Shown here piece by piece: positions 46,904 through 55,879 of a stretch of 64,000 nt of DNA (the first letter of the stretch is position 1; the number at the start of each line of letters is the position of its first letter). The notes under the pieces were generated by a model that saw only the letters and a program-made list of their open reading frames with translations, was not told the origin of the DNA and searched no databases. Location: the NCBI RefSeq assembly GCF_902506415.1, contig NZ_LR733275.1:62001-126000 (forward strand), written 5' to 3'. The translations under genes were made by a program, and so were the position numbers. This stretch comes from Massilia sp. 9I (GTDB lineage: Bacteria; Pseudomonadota; Gammaproteobacteria; Burkholderiales; Burkholderiaceae_D).

Positions 46904-49221
46904 CTCAATCGCAAGGGCAGGCTGCGCAGCCGCTGCCCGGTGAGCTTGAACACGGCCGATGCCACCGCCGGCGCGACCGGCGGCACGGCCGGCTCGCCCA
47001 CGCCTTCCGGGTGGGCGGCGCTCGGCATGATGATGGTCTCCACGTGCGGCGCCTCGTTCATGCGCACTACCTGATAGTCGCCGAAATTCGACTGCTGCAC
47101 GCGCGCGCCCTTGTGCGTGATCTCGCCGTAGAGCGCGGCCGACAGGCCGAACAGCACCCCGGATTCCACCTGCTGCGCCACGATGTTCGGGTTCACCACC
47201 AGCCCGCAGTCGATCGCGCATACCACCCGGTGCACGCGGATCTGCGTGCCCTCGACCGACACCTCGGCCACCTGGGCCACCGTGCTGCCGAAGGAGCGGT
47301 GCAGCGCCACGCCGTGCGCCCGCCCCGCTTCCGGCTGGCCGGCGCGCGCGATCGCGGCGTCCAGCACCGCCAGCGCGCGCGGGTGCTCCTTGAGCAGCGC
47401 GCGGCGATACTCCACGCCGTCGCGTTTCGCCGCATGCGCCACTTCGTCCAGAAACGCCTCCTTGAAGAAGGCATTATGCGAATGCCCGACCGAGCGCCAG
47501 TACCCGAGCGGTACCGGGCTGTCCACGATCACGTGGGCGATGCGCTGGTTGGCGATCGCATACTGCATGTCGTACTCGCCTTCGGCGGCGGTCTTGTCCG
47601 GCCCCAGGCCGGGCAAGCCGAGGTTGCGCTGGAAGTACTGGTGGCCGATGGCGCCGCCGGCCGATTTGTTATCCCAGGCCAGGATGTTCCCCTGGGCGTC
47701 GAGGTGGGCGCGAAAACGCGCCAGCGCCGCCGGGCGGTAGACGTCGTTTTTGATGTCCTGCTCGCGGGTCCAGATCAGCTGCACCGGGCGGCCGTCCGCC
47801 GCCATCGCCACCGCCACCGCCTGCGACACCATGTCGACCTCGAGCCGGCGCCCGAAGCCGCCGCCCAGCAGCATCACTTCGATGCTCACGTCTTCGCGGT
47901 CGACGCCGGCCACGCGCGCGGCCACGTCCACCGCGATGCTCGGCACCTGGGTCGAGGCCCACAGGCGCACCTTGCCGTCCACCACCTGGGCGGTGCAGTT
48001 GACCGGTTCCATCGGCGCATGCGCCAGGAAGGGCGCGCGGTACTCGGCCGACACCGTCAAGGCCGCGCCGCGCACGTCCTGGGTCCCGGTCTCGTGGTAC
48101 ACGTAGCCGCTTTCGCCGTCGAGCGCGCGTGCGAACTCCTCGAACACGCTCTCGGTGGAGAGCTTTTCGGTGGTCTCGACTACCCACCTGATCCGCAGGA
48201 CCTCGAGCGCCTCCCTGGCCTGCCACCAGCTGGTCGCCAGCACGGCGACGCCGGCGCCGATGCCGCTGTATTCGTCGCCCAGGCCGGGGGTCTGCACCAG
48301 CTTGATCACGCCCGGCCGCGACGCCGCCGCCTTCTCGTAATCCACCAGCATCGCGCCCACCATGGGCGCCATCTTGACGGCCGCGTAGAGCATGCCGGGC
48401 GGCCGCGCGTCGATGCCGAACATGGCGCTGCCGTCGACCTTGGCACGGCTGTCGAGGCGCGCCAGGGGCTTGCCGATCAGGCGAAACTCGCGCGGCTCCT
48501 TCAGGCGCACGTCGCCGGCCTCGATGCCGGCGCCGACCCGCGCCGCCACGGCGGCCAGCGCGCCGTAGCCGATGCGGCTTCCGCCTGGGTGCACGACGAA
48601 GCCGTCCTCGGTGCGCAGACGTGCCTCGGGCTGTTTCCACTGCTCGGCCGCGGCCTTGAGCAGCATGGCGCGCGCCACCGCACCCGCTTCGCGCATCGGC
48701 ATCCAGGCATCCTTCACGCTGGTGGAGCCGCCGGTGAACATGATGCCCAGTTCGCGCCCCAGCTTGGCCATCAGCCACTGAGCGCCCTGGCGCGTATTGC
48801 CGGTGTCGTCGGGGTGGAAGGGCAGGTTCTCGCGCAGCACGGTGAGGTTGGCGAAGATCTTGTCGATCGGGGCCTGGGCGATGCGTACGCTGGCGAGCGG
48901 CACGTCGAGCTCCTCGGCCACCAGCATCGGCAGCGCGGTGTGCACGCCCTGCCCCATTTCGCTACGCGGCACCACCACCGAGACCGTGCCATCCGGCGCG
49001 ATGGCGATCCAGCCGTTCAGCGCCATGGCATCGCCGTCGAGGGCGAGGGGGTTGGCGGTATGCAGGCGCTGGCGCGGCGGTTGCACGCCCCAGCCCACCA
49101 TCAGGGCGCCGCCGGCGAGCACGCCTCCCAACAGGAAATTGCGGCGCGAGACGCCGCTCTTTGCCGGACTCGCTTCTTCAGGCTTCGCTTGCTTCGGATG
49201 CACCAGCCTCATTCGATTCAT
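46900..49221 (-). CDS. xanthine-dehydrogenase-family molybdopterin-binding subunit (IorB/aldehyde oxidase-like)
   Basis: The 773-residue protein from ATG 49221 has a Tat-type signal with SRRNFLLGG near residue 25 and a membrane segment, so it is probably exported folded. It carries the molybdopterin cytosine dinucleotide-binding subunit domains of isoquinoline 1-oxidoreductase/aldehyde oxidase enzymes, including VVPRSEMGQGVHTALPML, GGGFGRRLEVD and the near-C-terminal GVGEPAVPP segment with its catalytic Glu. The small [2Fe-2S] subunit gene usually next to it is absent. Its start overlaps the GGDEF-EAL gene by 44 bp. Confidence 0.88.
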   Translation of the reverse strand: MNRMRLVHPKQAKPEEASPAKSGVSRRNFLLGGVLAGGALMVGWGVQPPRQRLHTANPLALDGDAMALNGWIAIAPDGTVSVVVPRSEMGQGVHTALPMLVAEELDVPLASVRIAQAPIDKIFANLTVLRENLPFHPDDTGNTRQGAQWLMAKLGRELGIMFTGGSTSVKDAWMPMREAGAVARAMLLKAAAEQWKQPEARLRTEDGFVVHPGGSRIGYGALAAVAARVGAGIEAGDVRLKEPREFRLIGKPLARLDSRAKVDGSAMFGIDARPPGMLYAAVKMAPMVGAMLVDYEKAAASRPGVIKLVQTPGLGDEYSGIGAGVAVLATSWWQAREALEVLRIRWVVETTEKLSTESVFEEFARALDGESGYVYHETGTQDVRGAALTVSAEYRAPFLAHAPMEPVNCTAQVVDGKVRLWASTQVPSIAVDVAARVAGVDREDVSIEVMLLGGGFGRRLEVDMVSQAVAVAMAADGRPVQLIWTREQDIKNDVYRPAALARFRAHLDAQGNILAWDNKSAGGAIGHQYFQRNLGLPGLGPDKTAAEGEYDMQYAIANQRIAHVIVDSPVPLGYWRSVGHSHNAFFKEAFLDEVAHAAKRDGVEYRRALLKEHPRALAVLDAAIARAGQPEAGRAHGVALHRSFGSTVAQVAEVSVEGTQIRVHRVVCAIDCGLVVNPNIVAQQVESGVLFGLSAALYGEITHKGARVQQSNFGDYQVVRMNEAPHVETIIMPSAAHPEGVGEPAVPPVAPAVASAVFKLTGQRLRSLPLRLS

Positions 49222-52200
49222 TGTGGTCTTGTTCCTGTTCGGGTCCCCAGTGCGCCAGTATATCGCCTGGGGCCGCCGGCCGGCCGTAGAGGTAGCCCTG
49301 GGCCAGGCGGCAGCCGTGGCGCAGCAGGAACTCGGCCTGCTTCTCGTTCTCCACGCCTTCCGCCACCACCGCCAGGCCCAGGCTCTTGCCGAGCTGGATG
49401 ATGGCCACCGCGATCGCCTCGTCATTGGCATCGGTCGAGATGTCCTGGATGAAGCTGCGGTCGATCTTGAGGGTCTGGACCGGCAGCTGGCTCAGATAGG
49501 CCAGCGAGGAATAGCCGGTGCCGAAGTCGTCGATCGCCAGGCCCACGCCCACTGCGCGCAGGTCGTTGATGTGCTCCAGCGCGTCGCTGGTGTTCATGAT
49601 GACGGACTCGGTCACTTCCAGCTGCAGGCGGCCGGCCTCGAGGCCCGCGTCGATCAGCGCCGCGGCCACGGTCGGCGCGATCGAGCCGCGCTCGAACTGG
49701 CGCAGCGACAGGTTGACCGCCATCTTCGGCACGTGCAGGCCGGCTTCTTCCCAGGCGCGCATCTGGCGGCAGGCCTCGGCCAGCACCCACTGGCCCAGCT
49801 GGCTGATGAAGCCCGTGTCTTCGGCCACCGGGATGAAGCGCACCGGCGGCACCATGCCCAGTTCCGGGCTGTGCCAGCGCACCAGGGCCTCGACCCCGAG
49901 CAGGCGGCCGTTGTCGATCTCGACCTGCGGCTGGTAGTGCAGGAAGATCTCCTTGCGCTCGATCGCGCGCCGCAGCAGGGTCTCCAGGCGCAGGCGCTCG
50001 ACGCCTTCGCTGCTCATCGAGGGCGCATAGAACTGGTAGCCGTTGCGGCCGCGCGCCTTGGCCTGGTACATCGCGACGTCGGCATTGCGCACCAACATGT
50101 TCAGGTCTTGCGCATCCTGCGGGAACAGGCTGATGCCGACGCTGCCGGTGACGAACAGTTCGTGGCCGGCCACGGTGAGCGGCTGCTCGAACAGGTGCAT
50201 GAGCTTCTCGGCCACCTGGATCGCCCCGAAGGCGCCGTCGATGTCCTCCAGCAGCACGATGAATTCGTCGCCGCCCAGGCGCGCCAGCGTGTCGCCCTCG
50301 CGCAGGCAGCGGCCCAAGGCGCCCGCCACCTGCTTGAGCAGCTCGTCGCCGACGTGGTGGCCGAGGGTGTCGTTGACGTTCTTGAAGCGGTCCAGGTCGA
50401 TGAACAGCACCGCCAGCTGCTGGTCTTCGCGCCCGGCGCGCGCCATCGCGTGCTGCAGGCGGTCGTGGAACAGCAGGCGGTTGGGCAGTGCGGTCAGCGG
50501 GTCGTGGTGGGCCAGGTGGTCGAGCTTGTCCTGCGATTCCTTGACCTTGGTGATGTCGCTGAACACGCAGACGTAGTGCGTCACCTCGTCGTCGTCGTTG
50601 CGCACCGCCGACGCGGTGAGCCACTCGAGGTAGACCTCGCCGTTCTTGCGGGTCTGCCAGGTTTCGCCGCGCCAGAAGCCGGTGGCGGCCAGGTCGCCCC
50701 ACAGCTGCTGGTAAAACGCGTCGTCATGGCGGCTGGCGCGCGTCAGGCTCGATTGCTGGCCGAGGGCTTCGCGCTCGGTGTAGCCGGTGATCTGGGTGAA
50801 GGCCGGGTTGGTGGCGACGATCCGGCCGGCCACGTCGAGCACCATGACGCCGTCGGCGATGTGCTCGAGCACCGTGGCGGACAGGCGCAGCTTTTCCTCG
50901 GCCAGTTTGCGCTCGGTGATGTCGGCGAACACCCAGATGCTGCCCTCGTTCGGGCGCGCCGCGTCCAGCGCGCAGCCGCTCACCAGCAGCCAGAACACGC
51001 TGCCGTCGCGGCGGCGGAACTGGATTTCCTCGCCGGTGTCCGGGCCGCTGGCGATCTTCGGGTATTTTTCCAGCCACAGGCGCTCGTACTCGGCGCGCCC
51101 CGGGAACAGGATCTCGGTCGAGCAGCCCACCATCTCGCCCTCGGCGTAGCCGAACAATTCTTCGCCGCGGCGGTTGGCCGAGACGATGCGGCGCTCGCGC
51201 ACGAACAGCACCCCGAACATGACGTTGTCCAGGATCGCGCCCTGTTCGGTAAGCAGGGCCTCGATGCGCATCTCGTCGTGCTTGCGTTCGCTGATGTCGT
51301 AGATGATGCCGTCGACGCGGAATTCCTCGCTGCCGAATTCGCCCTGCGGCTGGCCGATCTCCAGCACCCAGCGCTCGATGCCGCCGGCGTCGACGATGCG
51401 GTATTCGATTTCGTAGGGGCTGCCGGCCAGCAGCGCTTCGCGCGCCACATGGCGGTGCATGCGGCGGTCCTCCGGATGGATGATGTCGGCCCAGTCGTCG
51501 GTGGTGGCCAGCATGAAGCGCTCGGCCGGGTAGCCCGAGATATCCTCGATGGCGTCGCTGACGAAGTCGATATGGCCGCCAGGACGGGCGCGGAAGACGG
51601 CGCCCGGCACCTGGGTCACGATGGTGCGGAACTGCTCTTCGCGGCGGCCGATGTCGGCGAACAGCTGGCCGATCGCCATGCGCATTTGCTCCATCTGGCC
51701 GCCGAGTCGCCCCAGCTCGTCGCTGGCGGGCAAGGCCAGGGGTGTGTCGAAGTCGCCGCGCGCCAGCCGGTCCGAGAAGCCGGTGAGCGTTCGCAGCGGC
51801 GACAGCAGGCGGCGCTTGATCAGGAGCGCGATCAGGAGCAGCGACACCACCAGCTGGACCGCCAGCACCAAGGCGTAATTGCGCTGCTTGGCGCGCAGGT
51901 CCTGCTGGTAGTCATAGTCGCCCATCTCGATCGCCACGTGGCCGATCTTCTGGCCGCGCACCGCGATGTCGCGCTCGGCACGGTAGGCGCGCGTGCCCGG
52001 CGGCAGCAGCGCGCGGCGGTTGATGATTTCGTTCTGCGACACGTCGCGCACCGCGACGTGCACCACGGCCGGGTCGCGCATGAAGGAATCGACCAGGGCG
52101 CGCGCCGCTTCCTGGTTCATGTCCCATAATGATTCCGAAATGCCCAGCGCGAGCAGGTCGGCGTTGCGCTGCAGCGCGTCGTTCAGGGTGTGGGCGGTCG

Positions 52201-52372
52201 ATTCGCGCTCCTGCACCCCGAGCAGGAAGTAGCCGCCGACCGCCGCCGGCAGCGCCAGGCCGGCGAACACGACCAGCAGCAGCGCGCCGTAAATCGAACG
52301 GCCATACAGCTGGCGCAACCGGGCGGGGAAGGCGCGAAGGGCATGGCTGAGTGAAGAACGGGGCTGGGACAT
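49178..52372 (-). CDS. membrane PAS-GGDEF-EAL cyclic-di-GMP protein
   Basis: This 1064-residue protein has two membrane helices (about 28-50 and 165-185) enclosing a periplasmic sensing domain of about 115 residues, then HAMP, three PAS domains (with PAC segments ending in EGSIWVFADITERK and similar), a GGDEF domain with intact GGDEF at 700-704 and an EAL domain with EAL at 828-830 plus DDFGTGYSSL and KIDRSF. Both catalytic motifs are intact, so it could both make and degrade c-di-GMP. It ends 44 bp inside the following molybdoenzyme gene. Confidence 0.95.
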   Translation of the reverse strand: MSQPRSSLSHALRAFPARLRQLYGRSIYGALLLVVFAGLALPAAVGGYFLLGVQERESTAHTLNDALQRNADLLALGISESLWDMNQEAARALVDSFMRDPAVVHVAVRDVSQNEIINRRALLPPGTRAYRAERDIAVRGQKIGHVAIEMGDYDYQQDLRAKQRNYALVLAVQLVVSLLLIALLIKRRLLSPLRTLTGFSDRLARGDFDTPLALPASDELGRLGGQMEQMRMAIGQLFADIGRREEQFRTIVTQVPGAVFRARPGGHIDFVSDAIEDISGYPAERFMLATTDDWADIIHPEDRRMHRHVAREALLAGSPYEIEYRIVDAGGIERWVLEIGQPQGEFGSEEFRVDGIIYDISERKHDEMRIEALLTEQGAILDNVMFGVLFVRERRIVSANRRGEELFGYAEGEMVGCSTEILFPGRAEYERLWLEKYPKIASGPDTGEEIQFRRRDGSVFWLLVSGCALDAARPNEGSIWVFADITERKLAEEKLRLSATVLEHIADGVMVLDVAGRIVATNPAFTQITGYTEREALGQQSSLTRASRHDDAFYQQLWGDLAATGFWRGETWQTRKNGEVYLEWLTASAVRNDDDEVTHYVCVFSDITKVKESQDKLDHLAHHDPLTALPNRLLFHDRLQHAMARAGREDQQLAVLFIDLDRFKNVNDTLGHHVGDELLKQVAGALGRCLREGDTLARLGGDEFIVLLEDIDGAFGAIQVAEKLMHLFEQPLTVAGHELFVTGSVGISLFPQDAQDLNMLVRNADVAMYQAKARGRNGYQFYAPSMSSEGVERLRLETLLRRAIERKEIFLHYQPQVEIDNGRLLGVEALVRWHSPELGMVPPVRFIPVAEDTGFISQLGQWVLAEACRQMRAWEEAGLHVPKMAVNLSLRQFERGSIAPTVAAALIDAGLEAGRLQLEVTESVIMNTSDALEHINDLRAVGVGLAIDDFGTGYSSLAYLSQLPVQTLKIDRSFIQDISTDANDEAIAVAIIQLGKSLGLAVVAEGVENEKQAEFLLRHGCRLAQGYLYGRPAAPGDILAHWGPEQEQDHNESNEAGASEASEA

Positions 52373-52551
52373 CGGGGTTCGGCCTGGGCCCGCCGCGCGG
52401 CAGGATTAACTTATGGCAATTGACATGTCCAATTATGCATGGTCACTGACCAAGAGTCAGCAAATTGCATAGGGAGCAGGGTTGCTGTCTGTACAGATGT
52501 CGGCAGGACGCGACAAGACTTGATATGATTGAATCTTTCAGAGGAGAAACT

Positions 52552-53058
52552 ATGAGCCTGTCCATGTATTCCGCATCGGTCCCCGTGTTCCAGAAAATGC
52601 TGCGCGCATTGGGCGCGGTGCTGGAAAAAGCCGAGGCGCACGCCCAGCAGCACAAGATCGATCCGAACGCCCTGCTGCAGGCACGCCTGTACCCGGACAT
52701 GTTTCCGCTGGTGGGCCAGGTCCTGATCGCCACCGATTTCGCGAAAGGCGCGAGCGCGCGCCTGGCCGGCCAGGAAGTGCCGCGCTACGAGGACAATGAA
52801 CAGAGCTTTGCCGAACTCCAGCAGCGCATCACCAAGACCCTGGGCTTCATCGAGACCTTGCCGCGCGAGGCTTTCGACGCGGCCGGCGAGCGCGCCATCA
52901 CCCACGGCGCCGGCGAACGCGCGCGCCACTTCGAGCGCGGCGACGACTACCTGACGAGCTTCGTGCTGCCAAACTTCTTCTTCCACGTGACTACCGCGTA
53001 CGCAATCCTGCGCCACAACGGCGTGCCGATCGGGAAGCGGGACTTCCTGGGTCTGTAA
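52552..53058 (+). CDS. DUF1993 family protein
   Basis: The 168-residue protein starts at ATG 52552 with GAGGAGA upstream and matches the DUF1993 pattern: SMYSASVPVFQKML at the start and FFFHVTTAYAILRHNGVPIGK near the end. It is soluble and helical, related in fold to DinB-like four-helix proteins, but its function is unknown. A longer open frame from 52465 has no ribosome-binding site. It is divergent from the GGDEF-EAL gene. Confidence 0.88.
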   Translation: MSLSMYSASVPVFQKMLRALGAVLEKAEAHAQQHKIDPNALLQARLYPDMFPLVGQVLIATDFAKGASARLAGQEVPRYEDNEQSFAELQQRITKTLGFIETLPREAFDAAGERAITHGAGERARHFERGDDYLTSFVLPNFFFHVTTAYAILRHNGVPIGKRDFLGL

Positions 53059-53100
53059 TATATATAAGGGGTGGCGCATGGCCGGCCACCCCGGCAGGCA

Positions 53101-53313
53101 TCAGGTATTCCGGCGCGGGTAGCCCTGCGCCAGGATGCGCACCCACACGCGCTCCTTTTCGTCGGCGTTCATCGACACCCAGTTCGCCACTTCCGCCACG
53201 GTGCGGCCGCAGCCGCGGCAGACCTCGTCGAAGGTGGTGGAGCAGACGGCCACGCAGGGCGTGTCCGGGCGCGGCGGCAGTGCGCCGCCCATATCAGCGT
53301 GCTGGTCCGACAT
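53101..53313 (-). CDS. DUF1289 domain-containing protein
   Basis: This 70-residue protein has four cysteines in CVAVCSTTFDEVCRGCGRT, the DUF1289 signature, suggesting a zinc or Fe-S site, followed by a short EVANW helix. It overlaps the 3' end of the DUF1415 gene by 20 bp in another frame and is translated downstream of it. Function is unknown. Confidence 0.85.
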   Translation of the reverse strand: MSDQHADMGGALPPRPDTPCVAVCSTTFDEVCRGCGRTVAEVANWVSMNADEKERVWVRILAQGYPRRNT

Positions 53314-53863
53314 CGAGCTTGTCCCAGCCGTCGTGGCCGAGCTTTTCCATGGTATCGATATTTTTCTCGAAAATCTCGGCCGCCTCCGGGAAGGCCTCGA
53401 CCGCGCGATCGATGCTGTCCTCGCGCAGCAGGTGCAGGATCGGGTAAGGCGCGCGGTTGGTGTAGTTGGCGATGTCGTTGACGTCGGTGTCCGCGAACTG
53501 GTAGTCCGGGTGGAAACTCGCCACCTGCAGCTCGCCGTCCAGCTGCATGTCCTCGACCGCCGCATCGGCCACGTCCAGGAACTCGTTGTAATCCTCGAAG
53601 TCGTTCAGCACGAAGGGATGGATCAACAGGGTCGTGTCGACCTCTTCCGCCGGGGTGTCCGACAGGTGCTGCAGCTCGTCCATGAGCTGCTCCAGCAGCG
53701 CTTCCGGGGTGGTCGCGGGCGACACGACATAGCGCACCTGCTCCTTCACGTACACCGACTTGGCGAAGGGGCACAGGTTCAGGCCGATCACGGCCTTTTC
53801 CAGCCAGTTGCGGGTGGCGGCGACGATCGCGTCGTCGTCGGCATGCGGGTTTGCAGTACTCAT
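53294..53863 (-). CDS. DUF1415 domain-containing protein
   Basis: The 189-residue protein from ATG 53863 carries DUF1415 patterns: WLEKAVIGLNLCPFAKSV near the N-terminus and the APYPILHLLREDSIDRA stretch near the end. The single Cys and nearby basic residues suggest a reactive site. Function is unknown. A TTG codon three positions upstream is a weaker start. It lies upstream of the DUF1289 gene as in many Burkholderiales. Confidence 0.87.
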   Translation of the reverse strand: MSTANPHADDDAIVAATRNWLEKAVIGLNLCPFAKSVYVKEQVRYVVSPATTPEALLEQLMDELQHLSDTPAEEVDTTLLIHPFVLNDFEDYNEFLDVADAAVEDMQLDGELQVASFHPDYQFADTDVNDIANYTNRAPYPILHLLREDSIDRAVEAFPEAAEIFEKNIDTMEKLGHDGWDKLDVGPAR

Positions 53864-54107
53864 GGATGACAAATCAATAAAAACGCCGGAGGCAGAAGCC
53901 GGATTGTACGCAGACTTTGCGTGTCCTCATAGATGGACACCCCTCGGGCGCTAGGCTAAGGAATAAATCGATGAGCATGGGCGGTTCCCCGTACGGTCGC
54001 GCATCTGCATCATTCTTCCGCGAACGCGTAGGCATTTCCCGGCAATATCCGTTTTCATGATGTCAATTTACACAAATGAACGCCGGAAAGAAATTTGTAA
54101 CGATGCC
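53864..54107. other. intergenic region between the DUF1415 and MltD-like genes
   Basis: This divergent region holds no gene I can support. A 29-codon frame at 53971-54060 with AGGA upstream is visible but has no other evidence. The promoter for the lytic transglycosylase lies at its right end. Confidence 0.4.
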
Positions 54108-54137
54108 TTGACTGACTCAAGCATGACTACGTACACT
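54108..54137 (+). promoter_or_regulatory. candidate sigma-70 promoter of the MltD-like gene
   Basis: TTGACT, an 18-bp spacer and TACACT (54132-54137) lie about 47 bp upstream of the start. The leader carries GGAAAG just before the ATG. Confidence 0.5.
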
Positions 54138-54184
54138 GCCCTCTTGACCAGTACGTTCGTTCTCGAACGCAACATTGGAAAGCG

Positions 54185-55498
54185 ATGCACGACATGATCC
54201 GCAAGACCGTAGCGACTGCCGCGCTGGCACTCCTGGCCACCTCCCCGCTCACCCACGCGATGGACAATGCGCCCTCGCCCGCCACCGCGCTGAACGCCCG
54301 CGCCGTGGCGCCGCTGGCCTCCGGCCCGACCAAGGCCGACGAATACAAGGAAACCGACGTCTGGGGCCGCATCCGCAGCGGTTATGCCATTCCCGACCTC
54401 GACAACAGCCTGGTGAGCCGCCACACCCAGGCCTATAGCGCCCGTCCCGACAGCCTCAAGCGCATCTCGGGCCGTGCTTCGCCCTACCTCTTCCATATCG
54501 TCCAGGAACTGGAAAAGCGCGGCATGCCGACCGAGCTGGCCCTGCTGCCGGTGATCGAATCCGCCTTCAACCCGCAGGCCCTCTCCACCGCCGATGCGGC
54601 CGGCCTGTGGCAGTTCGTGCCGGGCACCGGCAAGGACTACGACCTGAAGCAGAACATGTTCAAGGACGAGCGCCGCGGCGTGCTGGCCTCGACCGACGCC
54701 GCCCTGACCTACCTGCAGCGCCTGTACACGATGTTCGGCGACTGGCAGCTGGCCCTGGCCGCCTACAACTGGGGCGAAGGCAATGTGCAGCGCATCGTCA
54801 AGAAGAACCAGGCGCTGGGCAAGCCGACCGACTTCGAAAGCCTGGCCGAGCTGATGCCGCCGGAAACCCGCAACTACGTGCCAAAGCTGCAGGCGGTCAA
54901 GAACATCGTCGCCAACCCGGCCCAGTACAACGTGGCCCTGCCGGCGATCGACAACCAGCCCTACTTCACCGCCGTCGACAAGACCAGCGATATCGACGTC
55001 GCCGTCGCCGCCCAGCTGGCCGAAATGTCGCTCGACGAATTCAAGGCGCTCAATCCGCAGTTCAAGAAGCCGGTCATCACCGGTGGCGAGAAGACCAAGA
55101 TCCTGCTGCCGAAGGCAAACGCCGAGAAGTTCCAGCTGAACCTGGCGCAATGGGGCCGCGAGCTGTCGACCTGGACCACCCACAAGATCACCAGCGCCCG
55201 CACCAGTATCGCCGCACTGGCATCGAAGTTCGGCACCACCCCGGAAGTCATCCGCCAGGCCAACAACATCCCGGCGAAATCGACCGTCACGGCCGGTTCG
55301 ACCATCCTGGTGCCGAAAGTCTCGGCCTCGAACGCCGGCGACATCGCCGAAAACATCATCGACAACGCGGTGGTGGCCTTCGAAGCCGAGCGCAGCCCGC
55401 GCGTGAAGGCATCGACCTCGCGCTACAAGGCCAAGGCGGCCACGCCGTCGAAGAACCGCATCGCCCGCAACACCTCGTCCAAGCGCAAGCAGCGCTGA
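54185..55498 (+). CDS. membrane-bound lytic transglycosylase (MltD-like) with LysM
   Basis: The 437-residue precursor has a signal peptide (about 1-25, cleavage near THA-MD), without an obvious lipobox. The SLT domain has the catalytic Glu125 in LLPVIESAFNPQALS and GLWQFVPGTGKDYDL, and NWGEGNVQRIV follows. One LysM-like repeat lies near residues 340-380, with a basic Lys/Arg-rich tail ending KRKQR. It cleaves peptidoglycan to anhydro-muropeptides. It resembles MltD, which has more LysM repeats. Confidence 0.88.
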   Translation: MHDMIRKTVATAALALLATSPLTHAMDNAPSPATALNARAVAPLASGPTKADEYKETDVWGRIRSGYAIPDLDNSLVSRHTQAYSARPDSLKRISGRASPYLFHIVQELEKRGMPTELALLPVIESAFNPQALSTADAAGLWQFVPGTGKDYDLKQNMFKDERRGVLASTDAALTYLQRLYTMFGDWQLALAAYNWGEGNVQRIVKKNQALGKPTDFESLAELMPPETRNYVPKLQAVKNIVANPAQYNVALPAIDNQPYFTAVDKTSDIDVAVAAQLAEMSLDEFKALNPQFKKPVITGGEKTKILLPKANAEKFQLNLAQWGRELSTWTTHKITSARTSIAALASKFGTTPEVIRQANNIPAKSTVTAGSTILVPKVSASNAGDIAENIIDNAVVAFEAERSPRVKASTSRYKAKAATPSKNRIARNTSSKRKQR

Positions 55499-55508
55499 TC
55501 AATCTGAT

Positions 55509-55530
55509 AAGGCCGCCTTAGGGTGGCCTT
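55509..55530 (+). terminator. weak hairpin after the MltD-like gene
   Basis: AAGGCCGCC pairs with GGTGGCCTT (one G-U pair) around TTAG, 11 bp after the stop codon. No U-tract follows, so it is a weak or Rho-assisted terminator at best. Confidence 0.4.
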
Positions 55531-55879
55531 AAACCATCTTTGGCTCCGGCCGCATATCCGTGCGGCCGCGTGCAGACTTTCCTGTTCTGATGTATGATGT
55601 CGTTTGTGCGCTGCAATAAGCAGTCCGAACAGACAGGACGCAGCAGTTCACCGAAGCAGTACCACTAGCAGCATCGCAAGCCTTGGCGACAGTGATCGCC
55701 CTTTCAAAAAAGCCCTCCCGCCCTGCGTGTCAGCATCCAGACACCGTCCCGGCGCAAAGCTTTTGTGCCGAAATTTCTTTTCAGTTCTGAGTCATTTCGT
55801 AGTGTTGGTTCGCGTTGCTATTTTGCGCTCGTCATTTCGACACGCGCGATCATGATTTATTCCGAAAGTAAAAGTACAC
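55531..55879 (+). other. long intergenic region and probable leader of the RNA helicase gene
   Basis: About 350 bp before the helicase gene contain a TATGAT at 55593-55598 and no gene I can support. If that is the -10, the leader is about 280 nt. The last 80 bases are AT-rich up to AAAGTAAAAGTACAC before the ATG. A long structured 5' leader is common for cold-inducible DEAD-box helicases, but none is demonstrated here. Confidence 0.4.

Noticed and set aside
46567..52129. Long plus-strand frames of 944 and 1110 codons opposite the molybdoenzyme and GGDEF-EAL genes
   Set aside because: Their products are His/Arg/Gln-rich repeats typical of reverse-complement frames of GC-rich coding sequence, and the minus-strand genes have clear domains.
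53971..54060. 29-codon ORF before the lytic transglycosylase
   Set aside because: AGGA is present upstream but the product has no feature and no terminator follows. Kept only as a remark in the intergenic entry.
55604..55855. 83-codon ORF in the leader of the RNA helicase gene
   Set aside because: No ribosome-binding site and no recognisable sequence. Composition is that of non-coding leader.
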